From: Tricholomella constricta | Lineage: Eukaryota > Basidiomycota > Agaricomycetes > Agaricales > Lyophyllaceae | NCBI GenBank assembly: GCA_013368375.1 | Contig: JAACJP010000006.1 | Coordinates: 310,001 to 374,000 of the forward strand | DNA length: 64,000 nt | Direction: 5' to 3' | Shown here: piece after piece, positions 61,279-64,000 of the stretch | Numbering within the stretch: the stretch's first letter is position 1 | Layout of the letters: every line of letters starts with the position of its first letter | Translations under genes and position numbers: made by a program | The notes under the pieces: model-generated | What the model was told of the DNA's origin: nothing | Database searches by the model: none | What the model saw: only the letters and a program-made list of their open reading frames with translations

Positions 61279-62162
61279 GGGACTGGAACATAATCTCGTG
61301 TTTTAGGACAGTCGGATTTCACTTAGAAAGATTTCGACAGCTTGGATAATTTGAACTCGTCCCAATTCAATTCTGAGTAGAGAGAACTGTAGGCCTTACA
61401 ATTCTAAGCATTCTGGTAGAAAAATAATGTGTAAAAGGTACATATGACAGGGAAAAATGGAGTTACAAACCAGCGAGACTAGGCGGCCCGCCGGCCTATG
61501 CTCGTGATCAAAATGCCATTCAAACCTATTATCTCGATAGACACCGATAGGTTCAGAAATGCGACGCAAACCCTCTGCAAGACCTTTGGGATCAACAGCT
61601 CTGGTAATACCAAGAGTAGGCTGGTGGGAAATATGCTGCAAGGTATTGACAGGGAAAACCCAGGCCTTCCTTGGGATGCTCTATTCCATCACTGGAGCCC
61701 CGAGAACACAGAAAAAGACTGCCAGAAGACAATGATCTGCTACAAGTGTTTCGCGAGGTGTGTCCAATTTGAAGGTCGCAATGGAAATATACGAAGCATG
61801 AAGCGGGCAAATTTGAGAACGGGTCGTCGTTCTGTTCAACTTCCTTATGAAGGCATCGTTTTTTAGATGATCTCCTGGGTTCCATGCGTGAAGAGATATG
61901 AGGGACTGTCAGTAAGCCTGAGTAAGGTAAAGCACGATTGAGGCAGTAATTCGCATTTTTCTTGCCACAGAATTGGTCAATTCTGGCAGAAGAAAGCGGC
62001 AACTCAGTTTCAGCATGTAGCGAAGAGAATGTACGGTTCAGATCACAAAAAAGGGGAGACACCCAAAGCGCGAAGGCGCCAGGAATCGTGAAATCTTTCT
62101 AAGTCAAAACAACCCGTGGGAGAAATCCGACTGTACTAAAACACGAGATTATGTTCCAGTCC
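61279..62162. mobile_element. 884-bp TIR element with TA duplications (MITE-like)
   Basis: Inverted ends of about 42 bp with one mismatch: GGGACTGGAACATAATCTCG... at 61279 and its reverse complement ending at 62162. TA flanks both ends (61277-61278 and 62163-62164). Internal open frames (e.g. 61498-61866) have no transposase motifs, so it is probably non-autonomous. Its TIRs differ from those of transposons 1 and 2. Confidence 0.85.
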
Positions 62163-62331
62163 CTATTCTTATGTGATCAAACGACTGTCTTTGATTTCAA
62201 CGTAAGGTCTATAGGTACTGGTTCGAGTCTAGCCCAGCCGCCCATGCGAAGAGCATAAGATCTCGATCCACATCGGGGATACAATACCAGGCCGCCCGAA
62301 TGCCCAAGCCATAAGACGTCTTGTTGCGAAT

Positions 62332-62626
62332 AGACTCAGCCGTGTATAGGTGAACGACTCGTATTTAGTATGTACCTGTTGCGAATAGACTAAATACGGG
62401 TAAGTATGCGTGTATGCGTCGTAAGTAAGATTAAACGTACCTCAGCCGTGTATAGGTGAACGACTGAGGTACTCGGTATCTACGATTGCCCATGATACTT
62501 GGTACTGTACAGTACCAAATCTGCCTCCATCTTTCCCCTGTTCTTTTATCCTCTGGGCGAGTGGGCGGGCGCATCACGCGTGTCCCACGTGGTCCCGACG
62601 CGTCCAGCGCGAATCCCTTTCCAACA
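62332..62626 (-). repeat. 3' LTR of a Ty1/copia element
   Basis: 295 bp, read on the minus strand from TGTTGGAAAGGG (62626) to CTATTCGCAACA (62332), with TGTTG...CAACA ends. A polypurine tract CAGGGGGAG lies just upstream on the minus strand (62627-62635). Contains the direct repeat CTCAGCCGTGTATAGGTGAA (62336 and 62442) and a 20-bp perfect palindrome at 62499-62518. Flanking 5-mer is CGTCT (62327-62331); the other LTR is outside the window. Confidence 0.82.
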
Positions 62627-62649
62627 CTCCCCCTGATTCGTGCAACCCA

Positions 62650-64000
62650 CTAGGGATCGCATAGGCGCAGCGCGACACAATGCTGGTGATGCGCGGGTCG
62701 TGGTAGTGCCTTTGTAAGTATGTCGGCGGTATTTTCGGCACTGGGTATATATTGTAGGCCAATGTCGCCGGTCTCGACTCGCTCGCGGATGAAGTGATGG
62801 CGGATCGATGTGCTTGACCCGGTTGTGGTTTCGTTTGTTTTCTGCTATTGCGATAGCGCCATTGTTATCCGCGCGAAGGATTGCGGGTCTCGGTTGGGGG
62901 AATCCGACCTCTGCCAGTGACGAAAACATCCATTGGACCTGCTCGACGGCCCGTGACATCGCCATGTACTCTGCTTCGGTGGTGGATGTGGCGACTGTCG
63001 CTTGGTATTTGGATCCCCAAGCTGTGGGTCCGCCTGCTTGGGTGAAAACGTGGCCGGAGACCGAGCGTCTCGTGTCGGGGCAAGCTGCGAAGTCCGAGTC
63101 AACGTACCCGGTAGGTGTGCAGTTGTCGTATCCGGGTCCCCCGTACCGTAGCTTGTAGTGTAGCATCCCCTTGATATATTGTAGGACATGCATTAGTGCT
63201 TGCCAGTGTGCTTTCCCGGGGTTTGATGAGAACCGGCTGAGGGAGGCGACCGCGAATGATAAGTCTGGTTGCGTGCTGATCTGCGCGTACATCACTGCTC
63301 CGAGTACCTCACTATATGGTCTATCCTTCATGTATTCCCGGTCGGCCTCATCTGTTGGCGACTGTGCCTGGGTGAGTATGATTCCGGGTGGCAGTGGCGT
63401 ATGTTTTGGTGCGCAATCAGACATGTTGTGACAGGCGAGGACGCGTTTCAGGTATTCCTCTTGGTCCATGGTGAGTAGTCGTTTATCGTGGCTACGGGTT
63501 ACACGAATTCCCAGTACGAGCTTAATGTCGCCGAGGTCTTTGATCGCGTATTTCTCCCCTAGCTCAGCGACCGCGTGGGTTGCTTCCTGCGCCACTGATG
63601 ACATGCCCGTCATGTCGTCCGTGTACGTGCTTGTGATGGTTATGCCTCCCTCACGCTCTCTTGCCCTCACTGACGGGTCCGCCCTCGATCGTCTGTATCC
63701 CTGCCTCATCATGTCTTCATCAAGCGCCTTCCACCAATTATATGCTCCGTCCATCGTTCCGTAAATCGCCTTATCCACCAGTGCCACAATGCCTCTCTTG
63801 TCCTTCTCCTGGTTCTCATCCCCATCGGTCGTCTTTGTTCCTGCAGCCACCTCGACTTGGAATACTTGGCTGGGGGTGAGTTCGTACCCCTCGGGCTGCT
63901 CCATGAGGATGGGGACTTGGTTCGGGGCATTCAAGTAGGCGCTGGAATAATCGATTTGCCATATCTCCCAGTCGTGTACGGTTCCGAAAGCGAGGTTGAT
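62650..64000 (-). pseudogene. Ty1/copia pol, RT-RNase H part (right edge cut, frameshifted)
   Basis: RVT_2-type reverse transcriptase entering from the right edge: IWQIDYSSAYLNAPNQVPIL (first Asp and the SAYLNA motif), GIVALVDKAIYGTMDGAYNW, TSTYTDDMTGMS (the YxDD box), KDLGDIKLVLGIRV, then PYSEVLGAVMYAQISTQPDL and RNase H pieces YVDSDFAACPDTRRSVSGHV, STTEAEYMAMSRAVEQVQWM and LRADNNGAIAIA. At about 62802, within NRVKHID, two bases appear to be missing. Beyond it the normal C-terminal tail (YIPSAENTADILTKALP) reads in another frame to TAG at 62650-62652. In the unshifted frame translation would run on into the LTR. Integrase and gag lie outside the window. Confidence 0.88.

Noticed and set aside
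61498..61866. 122-codon ORF inside the TIR element
   Set aside because: No transposase motifs and low complexity of support; may be chance within a MITE.
62200..62270. tRNA-like T-arm GGTTCGAGTC
   Set aside because: Flanking bases do not pair as a T-stem and no acceptor, D or anticodon arm could be fitted.

Overview
This window is chromosomal DNA from a filamentous basidiomycete, most likely an Agaricomycete. The genes are dense and intron-rich, with introns of about 45-70 nt that mostly carry GTRNGT donors and short YAG acceptors. Neighbours are often divergent and only tens of bases apart. The proteins are typical fungal housekeeping proteins, and the repeats include Ty1/copia, tyrosine-recombinase retroelements and Tc1/mariner-like transposons. 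No prokaryotic features are seen.

Left arm, 1-42.9 kb: ordinary single-copy genes. In order: 3' end of a GH47 alpha-mannosidase (+), glycerol kinase (+), 40S uS10/RPS20 (+), DEAD-box helicase DBP9 (-), HIT zinc-finger protein ZNHIT2 (+), ZIP zinc transporter (+), ERV1 sulfhydryl oxidase (+), a second complete GH47 mannosidase (+), a small membrane protein (-), AP-1 gamma adaptin (+), SF3B1/Hsh155 (-), a small one-TM protein (+), an SLC35F/DUF914 transporter (-), an amidase (+), COX23 (-), U2AF large subunit (-), FIS1 (+), an M50B-like membrane protease (-), a divergent histone H2A (+), an F-BAR/DEP/RhoGAP protein (-) and mitochondrial ribosomal protein mL44 (+).

Repeat island, 43-60 kb: a block once holding the convergent pair mL44 (+) and a dynactin p22/p24-like gene (-) occurs twice (about 42.18-43.77 kb and 57.78-59.55 kb). 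The left copy keeps mL44 intact and has a broken dynactin gene fused to a PRP40 exon fragment. The right copy keeps the dynactin gene intact and has a 5'-truncated mL44 with a nonsense codon. Between them lies one tyrosine-recombinase retrotransposon (44,189-56,129, coding on the - strand: gag, RT-RNase H, tyrosine recombinase). It has Ngaro-type split direct repeats in the order A1-ORFs-B1-A2-B2. Its B2 repeat is interrupted by two related Tc1/mariner-like transposons at TA sites 6 bp apart. The uninterrupted B1 repeat gives the exact empty site for both. An HNH-domain gene begins 18 bp beyond the retroelement's A1 end.

Right arm, 60-64 kb: a 43-bp repeat family, a LINE relic, an 884-bp TIR element with TA duplications, and the 3' part of a Ty1/copia element (RT-RNase H, polypurine tract, 295-bp LTR) that runs off the right edge.

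The housekeeping genes do not form one pathway. The coherent system is the repeat island: a duplication, reciprocal gene decay, and a retroelement whose internal repeat allows the insertion order to be read directly from the window.
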